DNA from: Micromonospora halophytica
GTDB lineage: Bacteria > Actinomycetota > Actinomycetes > Mycobacteriales > Micromonosporaceae
Length of the DNA stretch: 64,000 nt
Assembly (NCBI RefSeq): GCF_900090245.1
Contig: NZ_FMDN01000004.1
Coordinates: 16,159 to 80,158 of the forward strand
Direction of reading: 5' to 3'
The notes under the pieces are model-generated. The model was given only the letters and a program-made list of their open reading frames with translations. It ran no database searches and had not been told where the DNA came from. Each line of letters starts with the position of its first letter. Positions within the stretch are counted from its first letter, which is position 1. Below, in pieces: positions 1-8,360 of the stretch. The position numbers and the translations under genes are program-made.

Positions 1-145
1 TGGTCCGGGTCTGGCCGGTCCAGGACTGGTTGCAGGGGAAGGGGACCTTGAAGGTCGGGGCCGCCATCGCCGGGCTCGCCGGGACCACCAGGGCGCCCAC
101 CGAGAGCAGCGCTGCCGCCGCCAGGCTCCACCACCGTCTGCGCAT
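1..145 (-). CDS. secreted M23-peptidase-like protein, N-terminal fragment
   Basis: Only the first 48 codons lie in the window; the rest is beyond the left edge. The peptide opens with a classic Sec signal: MRRR, a hydrophobic Ala/Leu/Val stretch, then a PASPAMAAP cleavage region. The mature start FPCNQSWTGQTRT resembles the N-terminus of actinobacterial secreted M23 metallopeptidases and related cell-wall hydrolases. I chose the ATG at 145 because AGGTGG sits 8-13 nt upstream; an in-frame ATG at 160 is possible. The gene is divergent from the alpha-glucoside operon. No catalytic residues are visible, so the peptidase call rests on the short motif only. Confidence 0.6.
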   Translation of the reverse strand, partial: MRRRWWSLAAAALLSVGALVVPASPAMAAPTFKVPFPCNQSWTGQTRT

Positions 146-343
146 CGCACACCACCTCATTGCGTAGAGATTCTTCGATACCTGAGATGAGGGTGACAGA
201 AATCGCCATCGATGGGAAGGGATCCTCACCCCGCACCGCCCCCTAGCCTGCGCCGACCCGGTTGATGGGAGCGGGCCCATGGGCGGTGACGAGGTTTCGG
301 CATTGTTACCGGGCCGTGTCCGAACAGGGGTGGACCAATCGAG

Positions 344-359
344 ATGCAAGCGCTTGCAT
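344..359. promoter_or_regulatory. perfect 16-bp palindromic LacI-family operator
   Basis: ATGCAAGCGCTTGCAT is a perfect inverted repeat with the central CG typical of LacI/GalR operators. It lies 67 nt upstream of the sugar-binding protein start, in the 280-bp divergent region after the M23-like gene. The LacI-type regulator at 3914-4990 is the obvious candidate ligand (inference). A weaker imperfect repeat, ATGGGAGCGGGCCCAT, lies at 265-280. Confidence 0.75.
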
Positions 360-425
360 GTGTGGACGACCATCGGACCGGCGCGGGTTCGATCCCTCCA
401 CGCGCCGGCAAGGAAGGAGAACGGC

Positions 426-1766
426 ATGGCGTTTGCCAGATCACGCCAGGCTCTCGCGATCGCCGGCGTGCTGGGGCTGGCGCTCGGCGCCACCGCCTGC
501 GGCACCGGCAACGACAAGAAGAGCAGCAACGCGGGCTCCGCGGAGTGCGCCGCATACGAGAAGTACGGCGACAACGACGGCAAGAAGGTCAGCATCTACT
601 CGTCCATCCGGGACATCGAGGCCGACCGCCTCGCGCAGTCCTGGAAGCAGTTCGAGGACTGCACCGGCATCGAGATCGACCACGAGGGCTCCGGCGAGTT
701 CGAGGCCCAGCTCGGTGTCCGCGTCGACGGCGGCAACGCCCCCGACCTGGCCTTCATCCCGCAGCCGGGCCTGCTGAAGCGGTTCGTCGACTCCGGCAAG
801 CTCAAGCCGGCCGGCGCCCAGACGAAGGCCGAGGCCGAGGCGAACTACTCCCCCGACTGGCTGAAGTACAGCACCGTCAACGGCCAGTTCTACGGCGCGC
901 CGCTGGGCTCGAACGTCAAGTCCTTCGTGTGGTACTCGCCGAAGACCTTCAAGGAGAAGGGCTGGAGCGTCCCGACCACCTGGGACGAGCTCGTCAAGCT
1001 CAGCGACACCATCGCGGCCAGCGGCACCAAGCCGTGGTGCGCCGGCATCGAGTCCGGTGAGGCCACCGGCTGGCCGGCCACCGACTGGATCGAGGACGTC
1101 ATGCTGCGCACGGCGGGCCCCGAGGTCTACGACCAGTGGACCACCCACGGCATCCCGTTCAACGACCCGAAGGTCGCCGAGGCCGTCGACAAGGCCGGCA
1201 CCATCCTCAAGAACGACAAGTACGTCAACGGCGGCTTCGGCGGCGTGAAGAGCGTCGCCACCACCTCCTTCCAGGAGGCCGGCGTGCCGATCACCACCGG
1301 CAAGTGCGCCCTGCACCGGCAGGCGTCCTTCTACGCCAACCAGTGGCCGCAGGGCACCAAGGTGGCCGAGGACGGCGACGTCTTCGCGTTCTACTTCCCG
1401 GCCATCGACCCGGCCAAGGGCAAGCCGGTGCTGGGCGGCGGCGAGTTCGTCGCGGCCTTCGCCGACCGCCCCGAGGTCCAGGCGGTGCAGACCTACCTGG
1501 CCTCCGGCGAGTACGCCAACAGCCGCGCCAAGATCGGCGACTGGGTGTCGGCGAACAAGAAGCTCGACATCGCCAACGTGCCGAACCCGGTCGACAAGCT
1601 CTCCGTCGGCATCCTCCAGGACCCGAAGACGGTCTTCCGCTTCGACGGCTCGGACCTGATGCCGGCCGCGGTCGGCGCGGGCACCTTCTGGAAGGGCATG
1701 ACCGAGTGGGTCAACGGCAAGGACACCAAGACGGTGCTCGACGGCATCGAGGGCAGCTGGAAGTGA
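426..1766 (+). CDS. alpha-glucoside-type ABC transporter substrate-binding lipoprotein
   Basis: Extracellular solute-binding protein (family 1) of a carbohydrate ABC importer, 446 aa, lipid-anchored. The start at 426 is preceded by AAGGAAGGAG. The signal peptide ends in the lipobox LGATAC, making Cys25 the acylated residue. The body (ADRLAQSWKQFEDCTGIEI, then GGNAPDLAFIPQPGLLKRF) resembles AglE-type alpha-glucoside binding proteins. It is the first gene of an operon with two permeases; a LacI regulator and an alpha-glucosidase follow, which supports a disaccharide or alpha-glucoside substrate. No ATPase gene is present, so a shared MsiK-like ATPase elsewhere is likely (inference from actinomycete sugar transporters). 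The exact sugar cannot be read from sequence. Confidence 0.88.
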   Translation: MAFARSRQALAIAGVLGLALGATACGTGNDKKSSNAGSAECAAYEKYGDNDGKKVSIYSSIRDIEADRLAQSWKQFEDCTGIEIDHEGSGEFEAQLGVRVDGGNAPDLAFIPQPGLLKRFVDSGKLKPAGAQTKAEAEANYSPDWLKYSTVNGQFYGAPLGSNVKSFVWYSPKTFKEKGWSVPTTWDELVKLSDTIAASGTKPWCAGIESGEATGWPATDWIEDVMLRTAGPEVYDQWTTHGIPFNDPKVAEAVDKAGTILKNDKYVNGGFGGVKSVATTSFQEAGVPITTGKCALHRQASFYANQWPQGTKVAEDGDVFAFYFPAIDPAKGKPVLGGGEFVAAFADRPEVQAVQTYLASGEYANSRAKIGDWVSANKKLDIANVPNPVDKLSVGILQDPKTVFRFDGSDLMPAAVGAGTFWKGMTEWVNGKDTKTVLDGIEGSWK

Positions 1767-1772
1767 TCTGAG

Positions 1773-1807
1773 CCGGTGGCCCGGCCCCTGTGGGGCCGGG
1801 CCACCGG
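1773..1807 (+). terminator. intra-operon hairpin between binding-protein and permease genes
   Basis: A perfect 16-bp GC-rich stem (CCGGTGGCCCGGCCCC / GGGGCCGGGCCACCGG) with a TGT loop begins 6 nt after the binding-protein stop and ends 29 nt before the permease ATG. There is no T-tract. It may partially terminate transcription or protect the upstream mRNA end, giving excess binding protein over membrane subunits. Confidence 0.75.
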
Positions 1808-1836
1808 TCCACGACCGAACCCTTGAAGGAGGGTCG

Positions 1837-2886
1837 ATGGAGTTCGACTGGCTGGAGGAACAGCCCAAGTTCCTCATGCTCGGCTACGGGCTGCTCGCCT
1901 TCGTCGTGGTGGTGGGCGGTCTGCTCCTGCTCCTCGACGTGGTGCCGTCCTGGTTCGCCCGCCGCCGCGAGGCGCAACTGGTCACCGCCGCGGCGAGCGG
2001 CGCACCGCTGCCCCGCCGACCGAAGCAGCGAGAAGGGCTGTTCGCCCTGTTCTTCCTGCTGCCGACGCTGTTGCTGCTCACCATCGGGCTGGTGGCGCCG
2101 GCGATCCGCACCACGCTGCTCTCCTTCATGGACTCCGGCAGCGACGAGTGGGTGGGACTGCGCAACTACGGGTGGATGTTCTCCGAGGACTCGATCGTCC
2201 GGGTCCTGATCAACACCCTGACCTGGGTGCTGCTGGTCCCGCTGGTGGCCACCTCGTTCGGCCTGCTCTACGCCGTGATGGTGGACAAGGCCCGGTTCGA
2301 GGCGATCGCCAAGTCGCTGATCTTCCTGCCGATGGCGATCTCGTTCGTCGGCGCCAGCATCATCTGGAAGTTCGTCTACGCGTTCCGGGGCGACGGGCAG
2401 GAGCAGATCGGCCTGCTCAACCAGATCGTGGTCAGCCTCGGCGGTGAGCCGAAGCAGTGGCTGCTCGACTCACCGCTGAACACGTTCCTGCTCATCGTGA
2501 TCATGGTGTGGATCCAGGCCGGTTTCGCGATGGTGGTGCTCTCCGCCGCCATCAAGGCCATTCCCGCCGACATCGTGGAAGCCGCCCGCCTGGACGGGGT
2601 CAGCCCCTGGCAGATGTTCTGGCAGATCACCATGCCGAGCATCCGGCCGGCGCTGATCGTCGTGGTGGTGACGCTGTCGATCGCCACCCTCAAGGTCTTC
2701 GACATCGTCCGCACGGCGACCAACGGCAACTACGACACCAGCGTGATCGCCAACGAGATGTACAACCAGGCGTTCCGCTACGGCGAGAACGGGCAGGGCT
2801 CCGCCCTGGCGGTCTTCCTGTTCATCCTGGTCATTCCGATCGTGATCTACCAGATCCGCAACCTGCGTCAGCAGCGGGAGGGCTGA
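1837..2886 (+). CDS. sugar ABC transporter permease (MalF/AglF-like)
   Basis: Inner-membrane permease subunit of the carbohydrate importer, 349 aa. The start follows AAGGAGGG at good spacing. An extra N-terminal membrane segment (about residues 12-35) precedes the usual six-helix core, as in MalF/AglF-type subunits. The cytoplasmic EAA loop that docks the ATPase is visible as EAARLDGVSPWQMFWQITMP (about residues 248-267). It is separated from the binding-protein gene by a hairpin and is 1 nt from the second permease, so the two permeases are probably translated together. Confidence 0.9.
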   Translation: MEFDWLEEQPKFLMLGYGLLAFVVVVGGLLLLLDVVPSWFARRREAQLVTAAASGAPLPRRPKQREGLFALFFLLPTLLLLTIGLVAPAIRTTLLSFMDSGSDEWVGLRNYGWMFSEDSIVRVLINTLTWVLLVPLVATSFGLLYAVMVDKARFEAIAKSLIFLPMAISFVGASIIWKFVYAFRGDGQEQIGLLNQIVVSLGGEPKQWLLDSPLNTFLLIVIMVWIQAGFAMVVLSAAIKAIPADIVEAARLDGVSPWQMFWQITMPSIRPALIVVVVTLSIATLKVFDIVRTATNGNYDTSVIANEMYNQAFRYGENGQGSALAVFLFILVIPIVIYQIRNLRQQREG

Positions 2887-2887
2887 G

Positions 2888-3850
2888 ATGACCACCGCCA
2901 CGCCCACCGTCGGAGCCGGCACCCAGGCCGTCGGGAAGACCACCACCGCGGGCCGGGTCCGCAAGCGGCTGAACACCCGTGCCGCCACCTTGATCTCGAT
3001 CGTCATCGCGCTGCTCTGGACGATCCCGACCTTCGGTCTCTTCGTCTCGTCCTTCCGGCCGGAGAACCAGATCAAGAGCACCGGCTGGTGGACGTTCTTC
3101 AGCGACCCCCAGTTCACCCTGGAGAACTACCAGGAGGTGCTCTTCGGCAGCTCCTCCTCGTCGGGCCAGCTCGCCAGCTACTTCATCAACTCGCTGGCGA
3201 TCACCATCCCGTCGGTGCTCTTCCCGCTCGCCTTCGCCTCGCTGGCCGCGTACGCGCTGGCCTGGATCAACTTCAGGGGGCGGGACTGGCTCTACATCGC
3301 GATCTTCGCGATGCAGATCGTGCCGTTGCAGATGGCCCTGGTGCCGCTGCTGAAGTTCTTCTCCACCGGGGTCACGGTCGGCGGCATCACCCTGATGCCG
3401 GCCTGGGACCTGGTGGACGAGCAGAAGTTCGCCCAGGTGTGGTTCGCACACACCTGCTTCGCGCTGCCCTTCGCGGTGTTCCTGCTGCACAACTTCATCT
3501 CGCAGCTGCCCAAGGACCTGATGGAGGCGGCCCGGGTCGACGGGGCCACCCACCCCAAGATCTTCCGCACCATCGTCCTGCCGCTGATCACCCCGGCCCT
3601 GGCGGCCTTCGGCATCTTCCAGTTCCTCTGGGTCTGGAACGACCTGCTGGTCGCGCTGATCTTCGCCGGGGGCGGCGACGAGACCGCCCCGCTCACCGTC
3701 CGGCTGGCCGAGATGGCCGGCACCCGGGGCAACGAGTGGCAGCGCCTCACCGCCGGTGCGTTCGTCTCGATCGTCGTACCGCTGATCGTGTTCCTGTCCC
3801 TGCAGCGTTACTTCGTGCGGGGTCTGCTCGCCGGCAGCGTCAAGGGCTGA
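2888..3850 (+). CDS. sugar ABC transporter permease (MalG/AglG-like)
   Basis: Second permease subunit, 320 aa, partner of the preceding gene. The start codon lies 1 nt after the upstream stop, so translational coupling is likely. It has an N-terminal membrane helix at about residues 35-57, a typical MalG periplasmic segment, and the EAA loop EAARVDGATHPKIFRTIVLP at about residues 215-234. The C-terminus (LQRYFVRGLLAGSVKG) is the conserved end of MalG-type permeases. Together with the binding protein it forms the membrane pore of an alpha-glucoside importer lacking a local ATPase gene. Confidence 0.92.
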   Translation: MTTATPTVGAGTQAVGKTTTAGRVRKRLNTRAATLISIVIALLWTIPTFGLFVSSFRPENQIKSTGWWTFFSDPQFTLENYQEVLFGSSSSSGQLASYFINSLAITIPSVLFPLAFASLAAYALAWINFRGRDWLYIAIFAMQIVPLQMALVPLLKFFSTGVTVGGITLMPAWDLVDEQKFAQVWFAHTCFALPFAVFLLHNFISQLPKDLMEAARVDGATHPKIFRTIVLPLITPALAAFGIFQFLWVWNDLLVALIFAGGGDETAPLTVRLAEMAGTRGNEWQRLTAGAFVSIVVPLIVFLSLQRYFVRGLLAGSVKG

Positions 3851-3913
3851 CGCCGGTCCGTCGCCGCCCGCGTGCCGGGCGGCGACGGCGCCGTCGTGGA
3901 GCGGGGGAACATC

Positions 3914-4990
3914 GTGACCAGGATTGATGACGTCGCCCGGCTCGCCGGGGTCTCGACCGCCACCGTCTCCCGCGCGCTGCGCGGGCTGCCGACGGTCTCG
4001 GCCGCGACCCGGCGCCGGGTGCTCGCCGCCGCCGAGCAACTGGAGTACGCGGTCTCGCCGAGCGCCTCCCGGCTGGCCGGCGGCCGGACCGGGACGGTGG
4101 CCGTGGTGGTCCCCCGGATCACCCGGTGGTTCTTCGGCACCGTCGTCGAGACGGTCGAGGACCACCTCCACCAGGCCGGGTACGACCTGCTGCTGTACAA
4201 CCTCGGCGGGCGCGAGCAGATCCGGCAGCGGGTGCTGCGTACCGCCAACCTGCACAAGCGGGTGGACGCGATCATGCTGGTCGCCACCCCGCTGCGGCCG
4301 GCCGACCTGACCGCACTGGCCCGGCTGGAGCTGCCCGGGATCACCATCAGCTCCGGCAGCCACGTGCCGGGCTGGCCCTGCGTACGCATCGACGACGTGG
4401 CCGCCGCCCGAACGGCCACCCGGCACCTGCTCGACCTCGGCCACCGCCGGATCGCGCACATCTCCGGCGACCCGGACGACGAACTGGCCTTCACCACCCA
4501 CCTGGACCGCCGCCGCGGCTATCAGGAGGCGCTGCGCGCCGCCGGCATCGACCCCGACCCGAGCCTGGACGTCGAGTCGCAGTTCACCATCGACGGGGGC
4601 ACCCGGGCCACCGCCGAGCTGCTCGCCCGGGGTGAGCCGCCAACGGCGATCTTCGCGGCCTGCGACGAGATGGCGATGGGGGCGATCAGCGCGCTGCGCG
4701 ACGCCGGGCTGCGGGTGCCGCAGGATGTCAGCGTGATCGGCGTCGACGACCACGACCTCGCCAGGGTGCTGGGGCTGAGCACCATCGCCCAGCCCGCTGC
4801 CGAGCAGGGGCGGCTCGCCGTCCGGCTGCTGCTCGACCCGCTGCGCACCCGGACCGCCGACCCGTACGCCGGTCAGGTGCCGGAGCAGCGCGGTCCCGAC
4901 CACCCGGACGATCCGCCGGGGCAACAGCCGGTGATCCTGCCCACTCGACTGGTGGTGCGTGATTCGACCGCGCCACCGCGGGCACACTGA
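3914..4990 (+). CDS. LacI-family transcriptional regulator
   Basis: Sugar-responsive DNA-binding repressor, 358 aa. I place the start at GTG 3914 because it gives the canonical LacI N-terminus VTRIDDVARLAGVSTATVSR directly after a GGGGG Shine-Dalgarno; an upstream in-frame ATG at 3872 would add 14 unconserved residues. The HTH and hinge occupy about residues 1-60, followed by a periplasmic-binding-like sensor (VAVVVPRITRWFFGTVVETV; later DVSVIGVDDHDLA). The Pro/Gln-rich tail after about residue 330 is unusual and probably disordered. It sits between transporter and glucosidase genes and probably binds the palindrome at 344-359. Confidence 0.92.
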   Translation: MTRIDDVARLAGVSTATVSRALRGLPTVSAATRRRVLAAAEQLEYAVSPSASRLAGGRTGTVAVVVPRITRWFFGTVVETVEDHLHQAGYDLLLYNLGGREQIRQRVLRTANLHKRVDAIMLVATPLRPADLTALARLELPGITISSGSHVPGWPCVRIDDVAAARTATRHLLDLGHRRIAHISGDPDDELAFTTHLDRRRGYQEALRAAGIDPDPSLDVESQFTIDGGTRATAELLARGEPPTAIFAACDEMAMGAISALRDAGLRVPQDVSVIGVDDHDLARVLGLSTIAQPAAEQGRLAVRLLLDPLRTRTADPYAGQVPEQRGPDHPDDPPGQQPVILPTRLVVRDSTAPPRAH

Positions 4991-5031
4991 ACGGATTCGA
5001 CGCACCCTCGGCTCGACACAGGGAGAAGGCT

Positions 5032-6702
5032 CTGAACACCGACGCGACGCAGCAGGAACAGCCCGGTGGCCCGGCCGGCGGGTGGTGGACCGAGGCTGTC
5101 ATCTACCAGATCTACCCGCGCTCCTTCGCCGACTCCGACGGCGACGGCATGGGTGACCTGCCGGGCATCACCGCGCGCCTCGGCCACCTCACCGAACTGG
5201 GTGTCGACGCGGTCTGGCTGTCCCCGTTCTACCCGTCCCCGCAGGCCGACGCCGGGTACGACGTGGCCGACTACCGGGACGTCGACCCGCTCTTCGGCAG
5301 GCTCTCGGACGCCGACGCGCTGATCGCCGAGGCCCGTGCCAGGGGGCTCAGGGTCATCGTCGACCTGGTGCCGAACCACACCTCCTCCGCGCACCGCTGG
5401 TTCCGGGCCGCGCTGCCCGCCGGCCCGGGCAGCCCGGAGCGCGCCCGGTACGTCTTCCGCGACGGCCTGGGCCCGGCGGGCGACCAGCCGCCGAACGACT
5501 GGCAGAGCGTCTTCGGCGGCCCGGCCTGGACCCGGGTGACCGAGCCGGACGGCCGGCCCGGCCAGTGGTACCTGCACCTCTTCGACACCGGGCAGCCCGA
5601 CCTCAACTGGGACAACCCGGAGGTCCGCGAAGAGTTCCTGGACGTGCTGCGCTTCTGGCTGGACCGGGGCGTGGACGGCTTCCGGGTCGACGTCGCGCAC
5701 GGCCTCGTCAAGCAGGCCGACCTCACGAACTGGCAGGAGCCGCAGGAGATCCTCTCCGGCAACGACGTGGCCAAGCCCCGGCCCCCGATGTGGGACCAGG
5801 ACGGCGTGCACGAGGTCTACCGGGAGTGGCGCCGGCTGGTCGACTCGTACCCCGGGGAGCGGATCCTCGTGGCCGAGGCGTGGGTGGAGCCGGCCGAGCG
5901 ACTGGCCCGCTACGTCCGCCCCGACGAGATGCACCAGGCGTTCAACTTCGAGCACCTGCTCGCGGCGTGGACCGCGCCCGCCCAGTACGCGGTCGTCACC
6001 CGGTCCCTGGAGGCCACCGACGCGGTCGGTGCGCCGACGACGTGGGTGCTGTCCAACCACGACGTGGTCCGGCACGCGTCCCGGCTGGGCCTCACCACCG
6101 CCGGCGGCCGGCTCAACGGCATCGGGATCGGCGACCCGCAGCCGGACGCCGCAGTGGGGCTGCGCCGGGCCCGGGCGGCCAGCCTGCTGATGCTGGCCCT
6201 GCCCGGCTCCGCCTACCTCTACCAGGGCGAGGAACTCGGGCTGCCCGAGCACACCACGCTGCCCGACGAGGCCCGGCAGGACCCGACGTGGGAGCGCAGC
6301 GGCCACACCCAGCGCGGCCGGGACGGCTGCCGGGTGCCGCTCCCGTGGGAGGCCGACGCCCCGTCGTACGGCTTCGGGCCGACCGACGCGAGCTGGCTGC
6401 CCCAGCCGCCGTCCTGGGCCGAGTACGCCCTGGACCGGCAGCGCGACGTGCCCGGTTCGACGTACGAGATGTACCGTGCCGCCCTGCGGCTGCGCCGTGA
6501 GCACGGACTCGCCCGGGGACCGCTGGCGTGGCTCTCCACCGGCGACGAGGTGCTGGCGTTCCGCAACGGCGGGCTGACCGTGCTGACCAACTTCGGCGCG
6601 GCGGCCGTCCCGGCCCCGACCGGTGAGCTGCTGTGCAGCAGCGCGCCGCTCGACGAGGACGGCCGCGTCCCGACCGACGTCACGGTCTGGGTCCGCGCCT
6701 GA
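5032..6702 (+). CDS. GH13 alpha-glucosidase (oligo-1,6-glucosidase type)
   Basis: Cytoplasmic retaining alpha-glucosidase, 556 aa, probably hydrolysing the imported sugar. All GH13 signatures are present: region I DLVPNH (from residue 111), region II DGFRVD (nucleophile Asp220), region III VAEAW (acid/base Glu282) and region IV NHD (342-344). The conserved N-terminal EAVIYQIYPRSF lies upstream of the first in-frame ATG (5149), so the gene must begin earlier. No in-frame ATG, GTG or TTG exists back to the upstream gene. A CTG at 5032 with GGGAGAAGG just upstream is the only sensible start. No signal peptide is seen. It follows the LacI gene by 41 nt, probably in the same operon. Confidence 0.92.
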   Translation: MNTDATQQEQPGGPAGGWWTEAVIYQIYPRSFADSDGDGMGDLPGITARLGHLTELGVDAVWLSPFYPSPQADAGYDVADYRDVDPLFGRLSDADALIAEARARGLRVIVDLVPNHTSSAHRWFRAALPAGPGSPERARYVFRDGLGPAGDQPPNDWQSVFGGPAWTRVTEPDGRPGQWYLHLFDTGQPDLNWDNPEVREEFLDVLRFWLDRGVDGFRVDVAHGLVKQADLTNWQEPQEILSGNDVAKPRPPMWDQDGVHEVYREWRRLVDSYPGERILVAEAWVEPAERLARYVRPDEMHQAFNFEHLLAAWTAPAQYAVVTRSLEATDAVGAPTTWVLSNHDVVRHASRLGLTTAGGRLNGIGIGDPQPDAAVGLRRARAASLLMLALPGSAYLYQGEELGLPEHTTLPDEARQDPTWERSGHTQRGRDGCRVPLPWEADAPSYGFGPTDASWLPQPPSWAEYALDRQRDVPGSTYEMYRAALRLRREHGLARGPLAWLSTGDEVLAFRNGGLTVLTNFGAAAVPAPTGELLCSSAPLDEDGRVPTDVTVWVRA

Positions 6703-6885
6703 GTCCGTCGCCCGCCGGTCCCACCTCGGGGGCCGGCGGGCCGACGCCGTGGTCCCGGGGCGACCGGCTCCATCTCCACGACACGGCGGCGGCCGGCTCC
6801 ATGGCGGCGACATGGCGGCGTTCGAACCACCCCGATACCGCCATGTCGGGGACACGGAGTGGACTTGCCCGGCGGCGGACGCGGG

Positions 6886-8298
6886 TCAGAGCCGGTCGGC
6901 GCGGGCGTGCAGCAGGTCGCGCACGGACTCGATGTCGCCGGGCGAGGTACGCGAGGCGAGCCAGTACATGAACCCGGTGGGGATGAAGAAGAGCTGGAAG
7001 ACGGCCAGCCCGACGGCGTAGTTCAGCGGCGGCGGGAACGCCGCGCGCAGGCCGTGGAACGCCACGCCGACCAGCCCGTTGCCGGCCGCCCGGCCCACCC
7101 CGTTGACCAGGTTGCCCAGGCTGTAGACGGTGCCCCGGTGCTCGGGCGGGTTGACGTCGGCGATCAGGGCGAACCAGTTCGGCGAGTTGGCCGAGGTCAA
7201 CGCCAGCGCGACGACGGCGGTGAGCAGGCTCAGCCCGACCGTCGGCTCGGTCACCACGCTGGCCAGCACCGCCCGGACCACCGTCGGGCCGCCCGCACCA
7301 TCGGGCACCACGATGCGCACCGGGACCAGGAACAGGACCAGGTAGAACGGCAGGGCCGCCAGGATGCCCACCGCCGCGACCAGGGCCCGCCCCCGCGGCG
7401 TACGCCGTTGCAGCGCGTCGCCGGCCAGCCCGCCCACGATGGAGAGCACCCCGCCGAGCTGGAACAGGGTGGCGAAGACGCTGCCCACCACGACCGCGGT
7501 GGCCGGCGAGTAGCCCTGGTCCTCGGCCCGCTCGGCGAAGAGCACCGGCAGCCAGACCAGCGAGCCGAACGCGGCCTGCGCGGTCAGCCCCTGCAGGATC
7601 AGCCAGCGGTTGGTCCGGCGGGCCAGGATGCGGGGCAGATCGGCGCGGGTGATCCGGTAGTCGTACTCGGCCCCGGCGTCGATCGCGCCGGCCAGCTCGG
7701 GCTCGCTCTGCCCGCGCCGGATGTCGTACGTGAAGAGGTAGGCGGCGGTGGCCGCCAGGCCGACCACGGTCAGCGCCAGGAACGGACGCCGCCAGTCGGT
7801 GCTGCCGAGCAGGCCACCGGTGAGCGTCCCGGCCAGCGTGCCGACGCCCTGGGACAGGCCCCAGAAGCTCATCACCAGGCCCCGGCGGCGGGGCGAGATC
7901 AGGTCGGTGACCACGGAGAAGCCGACGGAGCCGACCGCGCCCAGCCCGACCGCGGCGACGAGCTGGGCGGCCAGGAACGCCGGGTAGTTCTGGGCCAGCG
8001 CGCTGCCGCCGGTGCCGGCGGCCCAGATCAGCGTGCCGACCATGAGCAGCGGCTTGCGGTTCGTCCGGTCGCCCACGTACGCCCAGGCCACCGCGGCCAC
8101 CGCGCTGACCAGGAAGCTCACCGCGGTGACCAGGCCGAGCAGCCGCTGCGACACGTCCAGCGCCCCGGAGATCGGCCCGTACAGCGGGGGCACCAGGCCG
8201 ATCGCCACGTTGTCCAGGGAGGCGAGCACCACGAACACCACGACGCTGTAGAAGCGGTGCGCCGCGTTCCCGCGCCGGGAGATCCTGGTGCCACCCAT
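6886..8298 (-). CDS. MFS transporter
   Basis: Major facilitator superfamily permease of about 470 aa with twelve predicted helices. The loop 2-3 signature appears as YVGDRTNRKPLL, and a related motif follows helix 8 (GGLAGDALQRRTPRGR). I start at ATG 8298 (MGGTRISRRG); an in-frame TTG at 8310 is possible and neither has a clear SD. The C-terminus ends in a short Arg/Asp-rich tail. It is convergent with the alpha-glucosidase; the 183 bp between them hold short CATGGCGGCG repeats but no clear terminator. The substrate cannot be inferred. Confidence 0.85.
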   Translation of the reverse strand: MGGTRISRRGNAAHRFYSVVVFVVLASLDNVAIGLVPPLYGPISGALDVSQRLLGLVTAVSFLVSAVAAVAWAYVGDRTNRKPLLMVGTLIWAAGTGGSALAQNYPAFLAAQLVAAVGLGAVGSVGFSVVTDLISPRRRGLVMSFWGLSQGVGTLAGTLTGGLLGSTDWRRPFLALTVVGLAATAAYLFTYDIRRGQSEPELAGAIDAGAEYDYRITRADLPRILARRTNRWLILQGLTAQAAFGSLVWLPVLFAERAEDQGYSPATAVVVGSVFATLFQLGGVLSIVGGLAGDALQRRTPRGRALVAAVGILAALPFYLVLFLVPVRIVVPDGAGGPTVVRAVLASVVTEPTVGLSLLTAVVALALTSANSPNWFALIADVNPPEHRGTVYSLGNLVNGVGRAAGNGLVGVAFHGLRAAFPPPLNYAVGLAVFQLFFIPTGFMYWLASRTSPGDIESVRDLLHARADRL

Positions 8299-8360
8299 GA
8301 CCGGCAGCAAACCAGGTGCGGATCACGGTCCGGTGACCGGCCCTGCCCGGACCGACCGGT

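Noticed and set aside
146..425. Possible ydaO-type (c-di-AMP) riboswitch upstream of the secreted peptidase gene
   Set aside because: Such riboswitches often precede actinobacterial wall hydrolases, but I could not find the conserved core in the minus-strand leader.
2831..5005. A 724-codon minus-strand open frame across the permease and LacI genes
   Set aside because: Arg/Gly/Glu-rich antisense shadow without conserved motifs; the + strand has three recognisable genes with RBSs.
6703..6885. Short CATGGCGGCG repeats between the alpha-glucosidase and MFS genes
   Set aside because: The copies are few and imperfect and form no convincing stem, operator or mobile-element end.
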